From an uncultured Ruminococcus sp. (lineage in GTDB: Bacteria; Bacillota; Clostridia; Oscillospirales; CAG-272): DNA of 17,331 nucleotides. The position numbers and the translations under genes were made by a program. Of this stretch, positions 1 through 8,115 are shown one piece after another (position 1 is the stretch's first letter; every line of letters starts with the position of its first letter). The DNA is taken from contig CACZSC010000010.1 of assembly GCA_902783755.1 (NCBI GenBank), positions 1-17,331 of the forward strand, read 5' to 3'. The notes beneath the pieces were generated by a model, which had not been told where the DNA came from, did no database searches, and was given only the letters and a program-made list of their open reading frames with translations.

Positions 1-230
1 AGACGCAGATCAAAATATCCGCTCGATCTCCTTCCGAAGACAAAGCATTCTGTCCCGTTGAAGAGTACTTTGTCGAAAAGACAGAAACCTCTGACATATT
101 TCGGTGCCTGATTAAGCTTACGTATACCGCCTTTAAGGATGTTCGATTTGTGGAGCTGCCTGTTATGACGGCGTACGAACTTCAGACGTTTTCTGTCGGT
201 CGATTGGATGTATGTCGCACGTATCGTCTT
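1..230 (-). pseudogene. C-terminal remnant of an IscB/IsrB-like RuvC-family nuclease (runs off window start)
   Basis: Reading the minus strand from 230 towards 1, the frame is open and contains KFVRRHNRQLHK, ILKGGIRKLNQAP, LFDKV and FGRRSSGYFDLR. I recognise this set as the C-terminal end of IscB/IsrB-type proteins, the IS200/IS605-associated nucleases related to Cas9 (end of RuvC-III plus the C-terminal domain). RRHNRQ lies at 156-173. The recognisable part begins at about 190-200. Between there and the upstream gene's stop codon at 231-233 there is no ATG, GTG or TTG in this frame, and no PLMP, RuvC-I, bridge-helix or HNH region, because that space is the 3' end of the ATPase-like gene. The tail is in the same frame as the upstream gene, separated only by its TAG. 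This suggests a 5'-truncated, probably dead element remnant, but what lies beyond position 1 is unknown. The family call is from memory of motifs, not from a search. Confidence 0.7.
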
Positions 231-3095
231 CTATTCGTCTTCTCCGCCCGTGGGCCTCTTCCCCCTGACAGCCCTGATCCACAGGATCACCGGGATCATG
301 AGCATGGCGCCGCCTGCTGCGATCCCGCACAGGATCCACAGGCCCGGCAGGCCGTTGCCCGCGAAGGCGGTCACGAGTGATATGATGACGGCCGCCGCGT
401 ACACCGCGGCCTGGGTGGCGCTGAGGCGCCTGAAGCTCACGTTCCCGGCTCTTATGAGCAGGGCAACGGAGACGCACAGGCCCAGTATGAGCGTATTCGA
501 ATATATGAGGGATCCCGAGAGCCCGGTGGAGAGCACGGAGGCTATCTGGGAGCCCGAGGCCCGGCCGGCCAGGACCGCCGTCAGCGGAGGCAGGGCGCCC
601 CACACCAGTCCCAGGAGCAGGGGCACCGCCACCGATTCGGTCTTTCTGCCGGATGTCTTTCTGAATATGTGCTCCGCCCTGAAGGAGAAGGCCGTCGCCA
701 ACACGTACAGCCAGTCCGCGATGACGCCCCAGGTCAGTATGAACAGGGGTATCACCGCCGTGTAGTCACATATGAGGCAGAACACCATGAACACCAGCTT
801 CGCCGTATGGGAAGCCAGGATGTATCTCTTCGAGGACTCTATGGCCCCGATTATATGCCTTGCCACCGAGACCGTCTCCACGGATCCTATGAACCCGCCG
901 TAGCCGCTCACCGCCTTCTTCCGGTCGGTGGATATCACCGCCGAAGCGGCCCTCCCCACGGCGTCGGGCAGGTTGCGGTATCCTATGTTGTCTATGACCA
1001 GAGCCGCGTCGGCCTGGGCGAGGGACGGGGTGCCGGTGCCCGCGGCCCCGGCCACGGTCATGCTGACCTCCTCGTCGAACTCGGAGGCGTCGGCAGCCTT
1101 CTCCCTTATTTTCTTGAATGCGGAGAGGAACACGTTCCTCGTGTAGTTGTCGTTGTATCCGGAGCAGTCTATGATGTACGGCTCCCCGCCGCAGCTCTCC
1201 GGGTCCAGGTCGTCGTAGTCCGCGAGGCGCACCACCTTCACGGGGTCGCTCATCGAGGAGAGCCTGGTCTCACCGGAGCCGGCCACCGGCTCCTCGGAAA
1301 GGATCACCGCCGACACGCCCGACTTTTCGAGCCTTCCGAGATAGTCGCCGGCCTCGCAGGCACCGGCTTTCTCGGGCTCCCTGGCCACGGCGAAGTAACC
1401 CACGAACACCATGTACTGGTTCAGCAGCGCCGGCCTGTCTATCCTCTGGTAGTTCACATCTTTCATGCAGACGCCGAGGATCCTTGACGAATACTTCCCG
1501 AGCTCTGCGCATCTTTCCCTGAGGCGGTCTATCAGATCCTTCGGGAAGGGCTCCGGGCCCTTTCCGAGATCCACGTATCCGCAGCACTCCAGCACGTCAC
1601 CGATCTCGCCGCAGGTGACGGCGAACATCCGCCCGGCGTCCGTGACGATGGAGGTGTCCAGCTTCCCCCTGAGCTCCGCCGCGCTCTCGGCATGGTCCAG
1701 GACGCCGCACTCCGGCAGTATGTCCCGCCCGGTCACGCGCCTGTAGTAGGCGCAGGAGCGCTCCACCACGGAGCCGTTTGCCGAAAGTCTGGCGAATCCG
1801 CGGTCTGTGGTGAGCCCGGTCTTTCCCGCCATGGTGGCGAGGCTGGCCAGCTCAAGCAGCTTCTCCAGATCCTTCGACTGTCCGGGTATCACGGGAGGCC
1901 GGACGGGATCCGCCTCGGCGTCCCCGGCGGTCTTTTCCGCACCGGTTTTTTCGGCGCCGGTCTTTTCCTCGCCGGCCTTCTCCTCTTCCCCGTTCTCCAC
2001 GGAGGCCGGGAAATCCTTGTATCTGCTGCTCACTATCTCAACGTTTCCCGACCTGTAGAACTCGGATCCGCAGACCACGAAATAGTCCGTGTCGGAAACG
2101 TTTTTTATCTTTTCAAGATCCCTGAACCGGAGGCTGGTCTCGTCGTCCCTGCCCATCAGTTTCCCGGCTCTTCTTATGGACACAGCCATGGCCATGACCG
2201 CAGCGTCCCTCAGGAGGTTGCCCGCCGAGACGCCAGCCGCTATGAGCAGGGACAGCAGCACGTTGATGCCGCTTGTGATCCCCACCGTGAATATGGTCAC
2301 GACCAGCAGAATGAGGGACACGGCTATGACCGCCAGGCTCAGGTATCTTCCGAACCTGGATGCGCTCTCCACGTATGAGACCGTCCTGTGGTCGCTGACG
2401 TCTATGCTCCCGCGGCTGGATACCACCAGGGATCTCTTGCCGCAGCCCGTGGCCACGATCCTTGCGGCTCCGGAAATGAGCACGGATCCCGCGAACAGCA
2501 TGTTGGAGCGGAACTCGCAGGGGACCACGGTGTCGCCGTCGGTGGTGATGACCGTGTCGAACTTGTGTATGTGCCCCTTGTTGCCCGTGACGTTCTTCTC
2601 GCTGACCGTGGCATCGTAGTCCGACACCACCCGCCCGTCGCAGGGCACAGTCTCCCCGGCCTCTATGAACACGATGTCACCGGGGACCAGGTCCCGGGCC
2701 GACACGCATTTGATCCTGCCGTCCCGCAGGACCGTGGCCGTTGGTATCTTCGATTCCTCGCTGTTCTCGATGATCCTCACCGACGTGAAGCGCACCAGCA
2801 TGTGTATGGCGAACCCCGCCACCAGGACCACCGCCATGAGCACGGTCCCGGTGTTCCTCTCGAACAGGGCCGCGATGATGAACGATATGAAAAGAAGAAG
2901 AACAGCCATGTCGAATACGGAATCCAGTATGACATTCTTCACCGACGTGGCTGCGACATGCCATATGTCGTTGCTGCCGAAGCGCCTGCGGCGCAGTTCG
3001 GCCTCATCGGATGACAGCCCCCTGTACATATCGGTCATGAATGCCTCTATGACACGGTCGCTGCTCATAAGATGCCATGAATTCCTGTATTTCAT
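231..3095 (-). CDS. pseudo-P-type ATPase: complete P2/P3-like pump architecture with all catalytic motifs lost
   Basis: This 954-residue integral membrane protein has the domain order of a cation-pumping P-type ATPase. There is an N-terminal Cation_ATPase_N-like segment (GLSSDEAELRRRRFGSND, 26-43), M1-M2 (about 64-100), an actuator domain (LVPGDIVFIEAGETVPCDGR, 136-155; FAGSVLISG, 201-209), M3-M4 (about 251-300), a large cytoplasmic P/N region (about 330-755) and six C-terminal helices (about 764-942). The catalytic signatures are replaced. TGES is TGNK (170-173). PEGL in M4 is SAGN (290-293). The DKTGT segment reads VVCGSEFYRSG (340-350). The KGA ATP-site motif reads TCG (494-496). DPPR reads REPE. 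TGD reads SEE. GDGVNDAPAL reads GAAGTGTPSL (683-692), losing both Mg-binding aspartates. Autophosphorylation and ATP-driven transport are therefore not expected. The start ATG follows AAAAGGGA. The gene sits 90 bp downstream of clpE, with no clear promoter or terminator between them. Its function is unknown; a regulatory or scaffold role, or passive transport, is conjecture. Confidence 0.9.
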   Translation of the reverse strand: MKYRNSWHLMSSDRVIEAFMTDMYRGLSSDEAELRRRRFGSNDIWHVAATSVKNVILDSVFDMAVLLLFISFIIAALFERNTGTVLMAVVLVAGFAIHMLVRFTSVRIIENSEESKIPTATVLRDGRIKCVSARDLVPGDIVFIEAGETVPCDGRVVSDYDATVSEKNVTGNKGHIHKFDTVITTDGDTVVPCEFRSNMLFAGSVLISGAARIVATGCGKRSLVVSSRGSIDVSDHRTVSYVESASRFGRYLSLAVIAVSLILLVVTIFTVGITSGINVLLSLLIAAGVSAGNLLRDAAVMAMAVSIRRAGKLMGRDDETSLRFRDLEKIKNVSDTDYFVVCGSEFYRSGNVEIVSSRYKDFPASVENGEEEKAGEEKTGAEKTGAEKTAGDAEADPVRPPVIPGQSKDLEKLLELASLATMAGKTGLTTDRGFARLSANGSVVERSCAYYRRVTGRDILPECGVLDHAESAAELRGKLDTSIVTDAGRMFAVTCGEIGDVLECCGYVDLGKGPEPFPKDLIDRLRERCAELGKYSSRILGVCMKDVNYQRIDRPALLNQYMVFVGYFAVAREPEKAGACEAGDYLGRLEKSGVSAVILSEEPVAGSGETRLSSMSDPVKVVRLADYDDLDPESCGGEPYIIDCSGYNDNYTRNVFLSAFKKIREKAADASEFDEEVSMTVAGAAGTGTPSLAQADAALVIDNIGYRNLPDAVGRAASAVISTDRKKAVSGYGGFIGSVETVSVARHIIGAIESSKRYILASHTAKLVFMVFCLICDYTAVIPLFILTWGVIADWLYVLATAFSFRAEHIFRKTSGRKTESVAVPLLLGLVWGALPPLTAVLAGRASGSQIASVLSTGLSGSLIYSNTLILGLCVSVALLIRAGNVSFRRLSATQAAVYAAAVIISLVTAFAGNGLPGLWILCGIAAGGAMLMIPVILWIRAVRGKRPTGGEDE
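1926..1985 (-). repeat. four tandem 15-bp repeats encoding an EKTGA-like pentapeptide
   Basis: Residues 371-390 of the ATPase-like protein are four consecutive pentads, EEKAG-EEKTG-AEKTG-AEKTA, encoded by degenerate 15-bp units. They sit shortly after the position where the phosphorylation motif should be, at the start of the nucleotide-binding-domain equivalent. They probably form a flexible charged linker. Such minisatellites can vary in copy number without breaking frame. Confidence 0.8.
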
Positions 3096-3185
3096 CGCTG
3101 TTCCCTTTTTTCTCTGTTATGTCACAATATATCGGAAAATGTCCTGTAAGATTTCACTTTGGGTGACGCTGAAACGGCCGGCGGC

Positions 3186-5474
3186 CTATCTCAGGATGAC
3201 CGTTGTGCCGTCGCTGTCTATGGTGACCTCGGAAAGGTCGCCCCTCACCTGTACCAGCTTCTCGGCCAGTTTGTCCTCTATGTTGAGCTGTATGAACCTT
3301 CTCATGTTGCGGGCGCCGTATTTCTCGGAATAGGACTGCTCCGCCACGTAGGCGGCGCATTCGTCCGTGAACTCGGCCACGATGCCCTTCTTCGCCAGCA
3401 CCGAAGCAAGATCGCCCAGCATGATCCTGGCGATGCCCCGGAAGTTCTCCTTCGACAGGGGGTTGAAGGTGATGATCTCGTCCACCCGGTTCAGGAACTC
3501 GGGACGCAGGAACTCCTCAAGGGCCTTCTTGGTCTTGTCCTCGAACATGGCCTTGGGGCTCGTGGCGAACCCGGGCTTGTTCTGGGCGTAGGTGCTGCCG
3601 GCGTTGGTGGTCATCACTATAATGGTGTTGCAGAAGTCCACCTGCTTGCCGTGGGAGTCCGTGATTATGCCGTCGTCCAGGATCTGGAGCAGAATGTTCA
3701 TGACGTCGGGATGGGCTTTCTCTATCTCGTCGAACAGGATGACCGAATAGGGCCTTCTCCTGATCTTCTCGGTCAGCTGTCCCGCGTCGTCGTAGCCAAC
3801 GTATCCCGGTGGGGATCCCACGATCCTCGAGACCGAAAACTTGTCCATGTATTCGCTCATGTCGAGCCTTATGAGGGTCTCGGGGGTGGAGAACAGGTCG
3901 TCCGCCAGGAGCTTCACGAGCTCCGTCTTGCCGACGCCCGTGGGTCCCGCGAATATGAAGGACACGGGCTTTCTCTTGTAGGAGACGCCGGTCCTTGCCC
4001 TGCGGACCGCCCGGGCCACTGCGGACACCGCCTCGTCCTGCCCCACAAGTCTCTCCTTTATCCTGGACTCCAGGCCTTCGAGCCTCTCGTAGTCGCTGGC
4101 CGCGATGGTGGAGGCGGGGATGCCGGTCCAGATCTCGATGACGTCCGCGAGATCGCTGTCCTGCATGGTCACCTTCTCGCAGAGCTCGTCCAGTTCCGCC
4201 AGCCTGCTGTCTATCCTCAACTCCTCAGCCTTCAGCTCGGAAAGGTTCCTGTACCTTTCCTCCACCTGGGCGGACGTGAGCTTGGAGGTGTCCTGGCTGT
4301 TTATCTGGGCCTCCAGCTCGTTCATGGCCTTTTCTATGACCACCTTCCTGTCGGCCAGGGAGTGGCGCTCGTTGATCTCCGGCGAGTGCACGGAGATATG
4401 GGAGGCCGCCTCGTCCATAAGGTCTATGGCCTTGTCCGGCAGGAACCTGTCGGTTATGTATCTCTCGGCGAGGAAGGCGGCAGTCTCGAGCACCGAGTCG
4501 CTGATCTTCACGCCGTGGTAGTCTTCGTAGTATTTCTTGATCCCGGCCAGTATCTTCACGGTGTCGCTGACCGAGGGCTCGTCCACCTTGATGGGCTGGA
4601 ACCTTCTCTCGAGGGCGGAGTCCTTCTCTATGTATTTCCGGTATTCCGTGAGGGTGGTGGCGCCGATTATCTGGATCTCGCCCCTGGACAGGGCGGGCTT
4701 CAGGATGTTGGCCGCGTTCATGCTGCCCTCCGCGTCCCCCACGCCCACTATGTTGTGGACTTCGTCGATCACGAGGATGACGTTGCCCTTCGATCTCACG
4801 TCGTTGAGGAGCCCCAGGACCCTGGACTCGAACTGGCCCCTGAACTGGGTGCCTGCCACCAGGGCAGTCAGGTCCACAAGGCACACGTCGCAGTCCTTCA
4901 GCTTGTAGGGCACGTCGTTCTTCGCGATCCTCTGGGCCAGGGCCTCCGCGATGGCGGTCTTGCCCACGCCGGGCTCGCCTATGAGGCAGGGATTGTTCTT
5001 CTGGCGCCTGCACAGGATCTGGATCATTCTGTCCAGCTCCCGCTCCCGTCCCACTATGTTGTCCAGCTTCCCGTCCCGGGCCCGCTGGGTCAGGTTCGTG
5101 GTATAGGTGTCGAGGAACTTGTAGACCGGCGCCTCCTTCTCCCCGTCCTTCTTCTTTCCCCTGCCCTTTTTGGTATCCTGCCGGCCTTCCTGGCCCGCGT
5201 CCCCCATGAGCTTCGAGAAATTGACAAGGGGAGCCCTGCTGGTCTCGTCCGTCAGGTCCAGCTCTCCGCTGTCCATCAGGGCCTGCATCTCCTCGTTGAG
5301 TCTTTCTATCGTCTCGTCGTCAAGACCGGTCTGCGCGATGATGTCGTCAAGGGGCTTTATCCCCAGTTCCTTCGCGCACTTCAGGCAGAAGCCCTCGGTC
5401 CTGTCTTCCCCGTTCTTCTGGGTCCTTATGAACACCACAGCCGGGCTTTTGTTGCATCTTGAGCACATTACCAT
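3186..5474 (-). CDS. clpE: ClpE-type ATP-dependent unfoldase (Hsp100, AAA+), ClpP partner
   Basis: This is a 762-residue two-ring AAA+ chaperone that unfolds proteins and feeds them to ClpP. The N-terminus is a four-cysteine zinc finger (C4, C7, C30, C33), with no double Clp_N repeat, which marks ClpE rather than ClpA, ClpB or ClpC. A charged linker (about 95-115) follows. The first AAA domain has Walker A GEPGVGKT (166-173), Walker B VIDEVH (235-240) and pore loop QFRG (210-213). A short helical middle region (about 365-445) follows. The second AAA domain has Walker A GPTGVGKT (510-517), Walker B FDEIEKAHP (581-589), pore loop GSPPGYVGY (553-561) and the LRPEFLNR sensor region (656-663). The usual ClpP-docking tripeptide reads PGF (634-636) instead of the common I/L/V-G-F/L. 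The chosen ATG has AGGA eight bases upstream; the in-frame ATG at codon 3 is spaced too far from it. The gene starts 43 bp after the FAD dehydrogenase. No CtsR-type or CIRCE operator was seen. Confidence 0.93.
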   Translation of the reverse strand: MVMCSRCNKSPAVVFIRTQKNGEDRTEGFCLKCAKELGIKPLDDIIAQTGLDDETIERLNEEMQALMDSGELDLTDETSRAPLVNFSKLMGDAGQEGRQDTKKGRGKKKDGEKEAPVYKFLDTYTTNLTQRARDGKLDNIVGRERELDRMIQILCRRQKNNPCLIGEPGVGKTAIAEALAQRIAKNDVPYKLKDCDVCLVDLTALVAGTQFRGQFESRVLGLLNDVRSKGNVILVIDEVHNIVGVGDAEGSMNAANILKPALSRGEIQIIGATTLTEYRKYIEKDSALERRFQPIKVDEPSVSDTVKILAGIKKYYEDYHGVKISDSVLETAAFLAERYITDRFLPDKAIDLMDEAASHISVHSPEINERHSLADRKVVIEKAMNELEAQINSQDTSKLTSAQVEERYRNLSELKAEELRIDSRLAELDELCEKVTMQDSDLADVIEIWTGIPASTIAASDYERLEGLESRIKERLVGQDEAVSAVARAVRRARTGVSYKRKPVSFIFAGPTGVGKTELVKLLADDLFSTPETLIRLDMSEYMDKFSVSRIVGSPPGYVGYDDAGQLTEKIRRRPYSVILFDEIEKAHPDVMNILLQILDDGIITDSHGKQVDFCNTIIVMTTNAGSTYAQNKPGFATSPKAMFEDKTKKALEEFLRPEFLNRVDEIITFNPLSKENFRGIARIMLGDLASVLAKKGIVAEFTDECAAYVAEQSYSEKYGARNMRRFIQLNIEDKLAEKLVQVRGDLSEVTIDSDGTTVILR

Positions 5475-5517
5475 AAGTATGATCCTCGCCGCGCCTCAGT
5501 GGCGCATGTAAATATTG

Positions 5518-6909
5518 TCAAAAGAGTTTTCCGGGATTGAGTATCCCCTTCGGGTCGAACACCTGCTTGATGCCCCGCATCAGCTCCACCTGGCGCTCCC
5601 CCGCGGTATCCTTCATGTATCTCTTCTTCGCGTATCCTATGCCGTGCTCCCCGGATACCAGTCCGCACAGCTCCCGGGCCCTGCCGTACATGAGATCGAA
5701 GGCCTTGTCAAGCCTCGACTTCCATTCAGCCTCACCGAGGCCGTCACGGCAGATGTACACGTGGAGGTTGCCGTCCCCGGCGTGGCCGAAGCTGGGTATC
5801 CGTATATCCAGCTGTCCCGCCACCTCGTGGGTGTACCTTATGAACTCGGCCACACGGCTTCTCGGGACCACCACGTCGCATTCGTCCATCTCCGTGGTGG
5901 ATGCCTTTATGGCCTCGAGGAAGGCTCCCCTGGCCTTCCAGACCGATTCCTTCCGCTCGTCCGTGTCCACCATGTAGGCGTCCGCGGCGCCGAGGTCCAT
6001 GCAGAGCTTCGCCACCGAGGCCAGTTCCCTGTCGACGGACTCCCGCTCGCTGCCGTCCACGGTCAGGAGCAGATACGCCGGGTACCTGGTGTCCGGGAAC
6101 CTCTTCCCGAGATACTCCTCCGCGAAAAGCACGGTCTCCCTCTCGAAGAACTCTATGGCCGTAAGCGACGCCCTGCTCTTTATGATCTCCGGCACGGTCC
6201 CGATGCCCTCGTCGGCGGAGCCGAAGGGGACCAGGAGGCTTTCCGTGATCTTCGGCAGGGGGATGAGCTTCAGGACCGCCTCGGTTATGATGCCGAGGGT
6301 GCCCTCGGATCCTATCATCAGGTTGAGGAGGCTGTATCCGGTGCTGTTCTTCACCACCTTGCCCCCCAGCTTCTCGACGGACCCGTCGGGGAGGACCACA
6401 GTGAGTCCCCTCACGTAGTCCCTTGTCACGCCGTATTTCACGGCTCTCATGCCGCCGGCGTTGGTGCTTATGTTGCCGCCTATGGTGGCGGACTTCTCGC
6501 CGGGATCCGGCGGATAGAGGAATCCGTTGGATTCGGCGAAGGCGGCCAGGTCCATCAGAAGGACTCCCGGCTGCACCGTCACCGTGAGGTTCTCGGTGTC
6601 AAGCTCCAGGATCCTGTCCATCCTGACGGTCTCTATCATTATCCCGCCCTCGAGAGCCACGGAGGCTCCCACCAGCCCGGTGCCGCTGCCCCGGACCACC
6701 ACGGGTATGTCTCTTGCATACGCGTACTTCATGACCGCGGACACTTCCTCTGTGGTGAGGACTCTTACGAGGACGTCCGGCATGCTGGTGACGCCGCCGA
6801 GCTCGTCGTGCCCGTAGTCCGCCGCGATCTCCTCTCCCTCAAGGACCCTGTCCGGGGAGATGACGCTTCTGAGATACTCCGTATCCCTGTTTTCGATCCT
6901 GTTATGCAT
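5518..6909 (-). CDS. FAD-linked 2-hydroxyacid (lactate/glycolate-type) dehydrogenase, GlcD/LctD family, Etf-coupled
   Basis: This 463-residue flavoprotein belongs to the FAD-binding (PCMH/VAO) oxidase family that includes GlcD and the LctD subunit of electron-confurcating lactate dehydrogenase. The FAD site is seen in RGSGTG (73-78) and PPDPGEKSATIGGNISTNAG (133-152). The C-terminal domain has FGHAGDGNLHV (374-384) and GEHGIG (420-425). The start is set at ATG 6909, not the upstream in-frame ATG at 6963. It is preceded by GGAGGAGG at good spacing and overlaps the end of etfA by 8 bp (ATGCATAA), so the two are translationally coupled. The order etfB-etfA-dehydrogenase matches the lctBCD arrangement known from Acetobacterium woodii, where lactate is oxidised with NAD+ at the expense of reduced ferredoxin. 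Substrate is inferred from context only; glycolate or 2-hydroxyglutarate are possible. No lactate permease or racemase is nearby. Confidence 0.88.
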   Translation of the reverse strand: MHNRIENRDTEYLRSVISPDRVLEGEEIAADYGHDELGGVTSMPDVLVRVLTTEEVSAVMKYAYARDIPVVVRGSGTGLVGASVALEGGIMIETVRMDRILELDTENLTVTVQPGVLLMDLAAFAESNGFLYPPDPGEKSATIGGNISTNAGGMRAVKYGVTRDYVRGLTVVLPDGSVEKLGGKVVKNSTGYSLLNLMIGSEGTLGIITEAVLKLIPLPKITESLLVPFGSADEGIGTVPEIIKSRASLTAIEFFERETVLFAEEYLGKRFPDTRYPAYLLLTVDGSERESVDRELASVAKLCMDLGAADAYMVDTDERKESVWKARGAFLEAIKASTTEMDECDVVVPRSRVAEFIRYTHEVAGQLDIRIPSFGHAGDGNLHVYICRDGLGEAEWKSRLDKAFDLMYGRARELCGLVSGEHGIGYAKKRYMKDTAGERQVELMRGIKQVFDPKGILNPGKLF

Positions 6910-8107
6910 TCCTGCCCTCCTCCGCTTTAGATATAAGGGCGGGGACGATCTCGTAAAGATCACCCACGTATCCGCAGTGGGCTATGTTGAATATGGGAGC
7001 GTTCCTGTCGCTGTTCACGGCTATGATCAGGTCCGAGTTCCTCATACCCGCCGCGAACTGGACGGAGCCCGACACTCCCAGGGTTATTATCAGCTTGGGC
7101 TTCACGGTCCTGCCCGACAGGCCTATCTGTCTCCTGGGGTCGAACCATCCGGCCTCCACGAGAGGCCTCGTGCAGGCGAGCTGTGCCCCCAGGGCCTCCG
7201 CCAGGGAGGCGGCCAGGGCTATGTCGTCCTTCGACTTCAGTCCCCTGCCGCAGGCCACTATGACCCCGGCATCGGAGATGTCCGTCTCTTCGGGCTTCTT
7301 TTCCACTTTAAGGACTTCGGTGTTCCCCTTCAGCATGTCCGGGGTGATCTCCATCCTCACGATCCTCCCGTGAGGCTCCTGCTTTTCGGGGGCCGAGAAG
7401 ATCTTGTATCTCACGGTGCAGAACTGGGGCCTGGTGTCGGGCGTCACGATCTGCGCCATTATGTTGCCTCCGAAGGCGGGCCTGATCTGTACCAGGTCCG
7501 TGTTCTCCCTCATCTCCAGCATGGTGCAGTCCGCCGTGAGCCCGGCCCGGACTCTGGCCGCCACCTTCGGCGCCAGGGACCTGCCCAGGGACGTGGCCCC
7601 CACCAGTATGGACGAGGGCTTCGTCTTTTCTATGAAATCCGCGAACATGGCCGCGTAGGGGGATATGACGAAATTCCCGCAGGCCGGGTGGTCGTATACG
7701 TATACGGCGTCCGCCCCGTACCGGAGCAGCTGTTCCGCCGCCTTCTCCGTGCCCGAGCCTATGAGCAGGGCGGAGACGGGATGGCCCGTCACCCTGCTGA
7801 GCTCCCGGGCCTTGCCGAGAAGCTCCAGGGACACGGGATGCACCGATCCCCTGTTCTTTCCGTATCCGCAGTACTCCGCGAATACCGCGATCCCCTTCCA
7901 GAGATCCCTGTCCACCGAGCGGACCGTCTCCTCCTCGAAGGTCACGGCGCCTGCCGGGCCCTTCTTCACGCACAGCCTGCACATCCTGCAGGCCGGGCCT
8001 GCCGTCAGCCTGCCGCCTTCGTACGAGAACGCCCCGAAGGGGCACAGATCCATGAGGGCAGAAGCTTCCTTTTCGGTTATCCTGTCGTTATGTATCACAA
8101 GTCCCAC
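6902..8107 (-). CDS. etfA: electron transfer flavoprotein alpha subunit with N-terminal ferredoxin-like [4Fe-4S] domain
   Basis: The 401-residue EtfA carries an N-terminal extension of about 60 residues with LCPFGAF (C22) and CRMCRLC (C40, C43, C46). These four cysteines suit one [4Fe-4S] cluster, as in the alpha subunits LctC and CarE of confurcating or bifurcating complexes. The Etf domain follows from about 73. The C-terminal FAD-binding domain has GRTVKPKLII (332-341), GVSGSVQFAAGM (344-355), NSDRNAPIF (365-373) and GYVGDLYEIVPAL (379-391). The start codon is GTG at 8105-8107, with GAGG ending six bases upstream, 8 bp after the etfB stop. The product should pair with EtfB and deliver electrons between ferredoxin, NAD(H) and the downstream FAD dehydrogenase in the cytoplasm. 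Its role in this particular complex is inferred from gene order. Confidence 0.92.
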   Translation of the reverse strand: MGLVIHNDRITEKEASALMDLCPFGAFSYEGGRLTAGPACRMCRLCVKKGPAGAVTFEEETVRSVDRDLWKGIAVFAEYCGYGKNRGSVHPVSLELLGKARELSRVTGHPVSALLIGSGTEKAAEQLLRYGADAVYVYDHPACGNFVISPYAAMFADFIEKTKPSSILVGATSLGRSLAPKVAARVRAGLTADCTMLEMRENTDLVQIRPAFGGNIMAQIVTPDTRPQFCTVRYKIFSAPEKQEPHGRIVRMEITPDMLKGNTEVLKVEKKPEETDISDAGVIVACGRGLKSKDDIALAASLAEALGAQLACTRPLVEAGWFDPRRQIGLSGRTVKPKLIITLGVSGSVQFAAGMRNSDLIIAVNSDRNAPIFNIAHCGYVGDLYEIVPALISKAEEGRNA

Positions 8108-8115
8108 GGCTCACC

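Noticed and set aside
3..380. Plus-strand frame open from position 3 to 380
   Set aside because: It lies opposite the IscB-like tail and the 3' end of the ATPase-like gene and shows no domain. The minus-strand reading is far more convincing.
3096..3185. Promoter or terminator between clpE and the ATPase-like gene
   Set aside because: Only a short GGCC-GCC-GGCC palindrome without a T-run and an AT-rich patch without a matched -35/-10 pair were found.
3159..5462. A 767-codon open frame on the plus strand, antisense to clpE
   Set aside because: It is the mirror of clpE. GC-rich codon use keeps stops out of the opposite strand, and the translation is low in Lys, rich in Gly/His/Val/Leu and has no recognisable domain.
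5493..5521. TTGACA overlapping the dehydrogenase stop codon as a clpE promoter
   Set aside because: The -35 is perfect, but the hexamer at 17-bp spacing is TGAGGC, which is not a -10 element; no extended -10 was seen.
6910..6963. Upstream ATG giving the dehydrogenase 18 more residues
   Set aside because: It lies within etfA, and the GGAGGAGG ribosome binding site points to ATG 6909.
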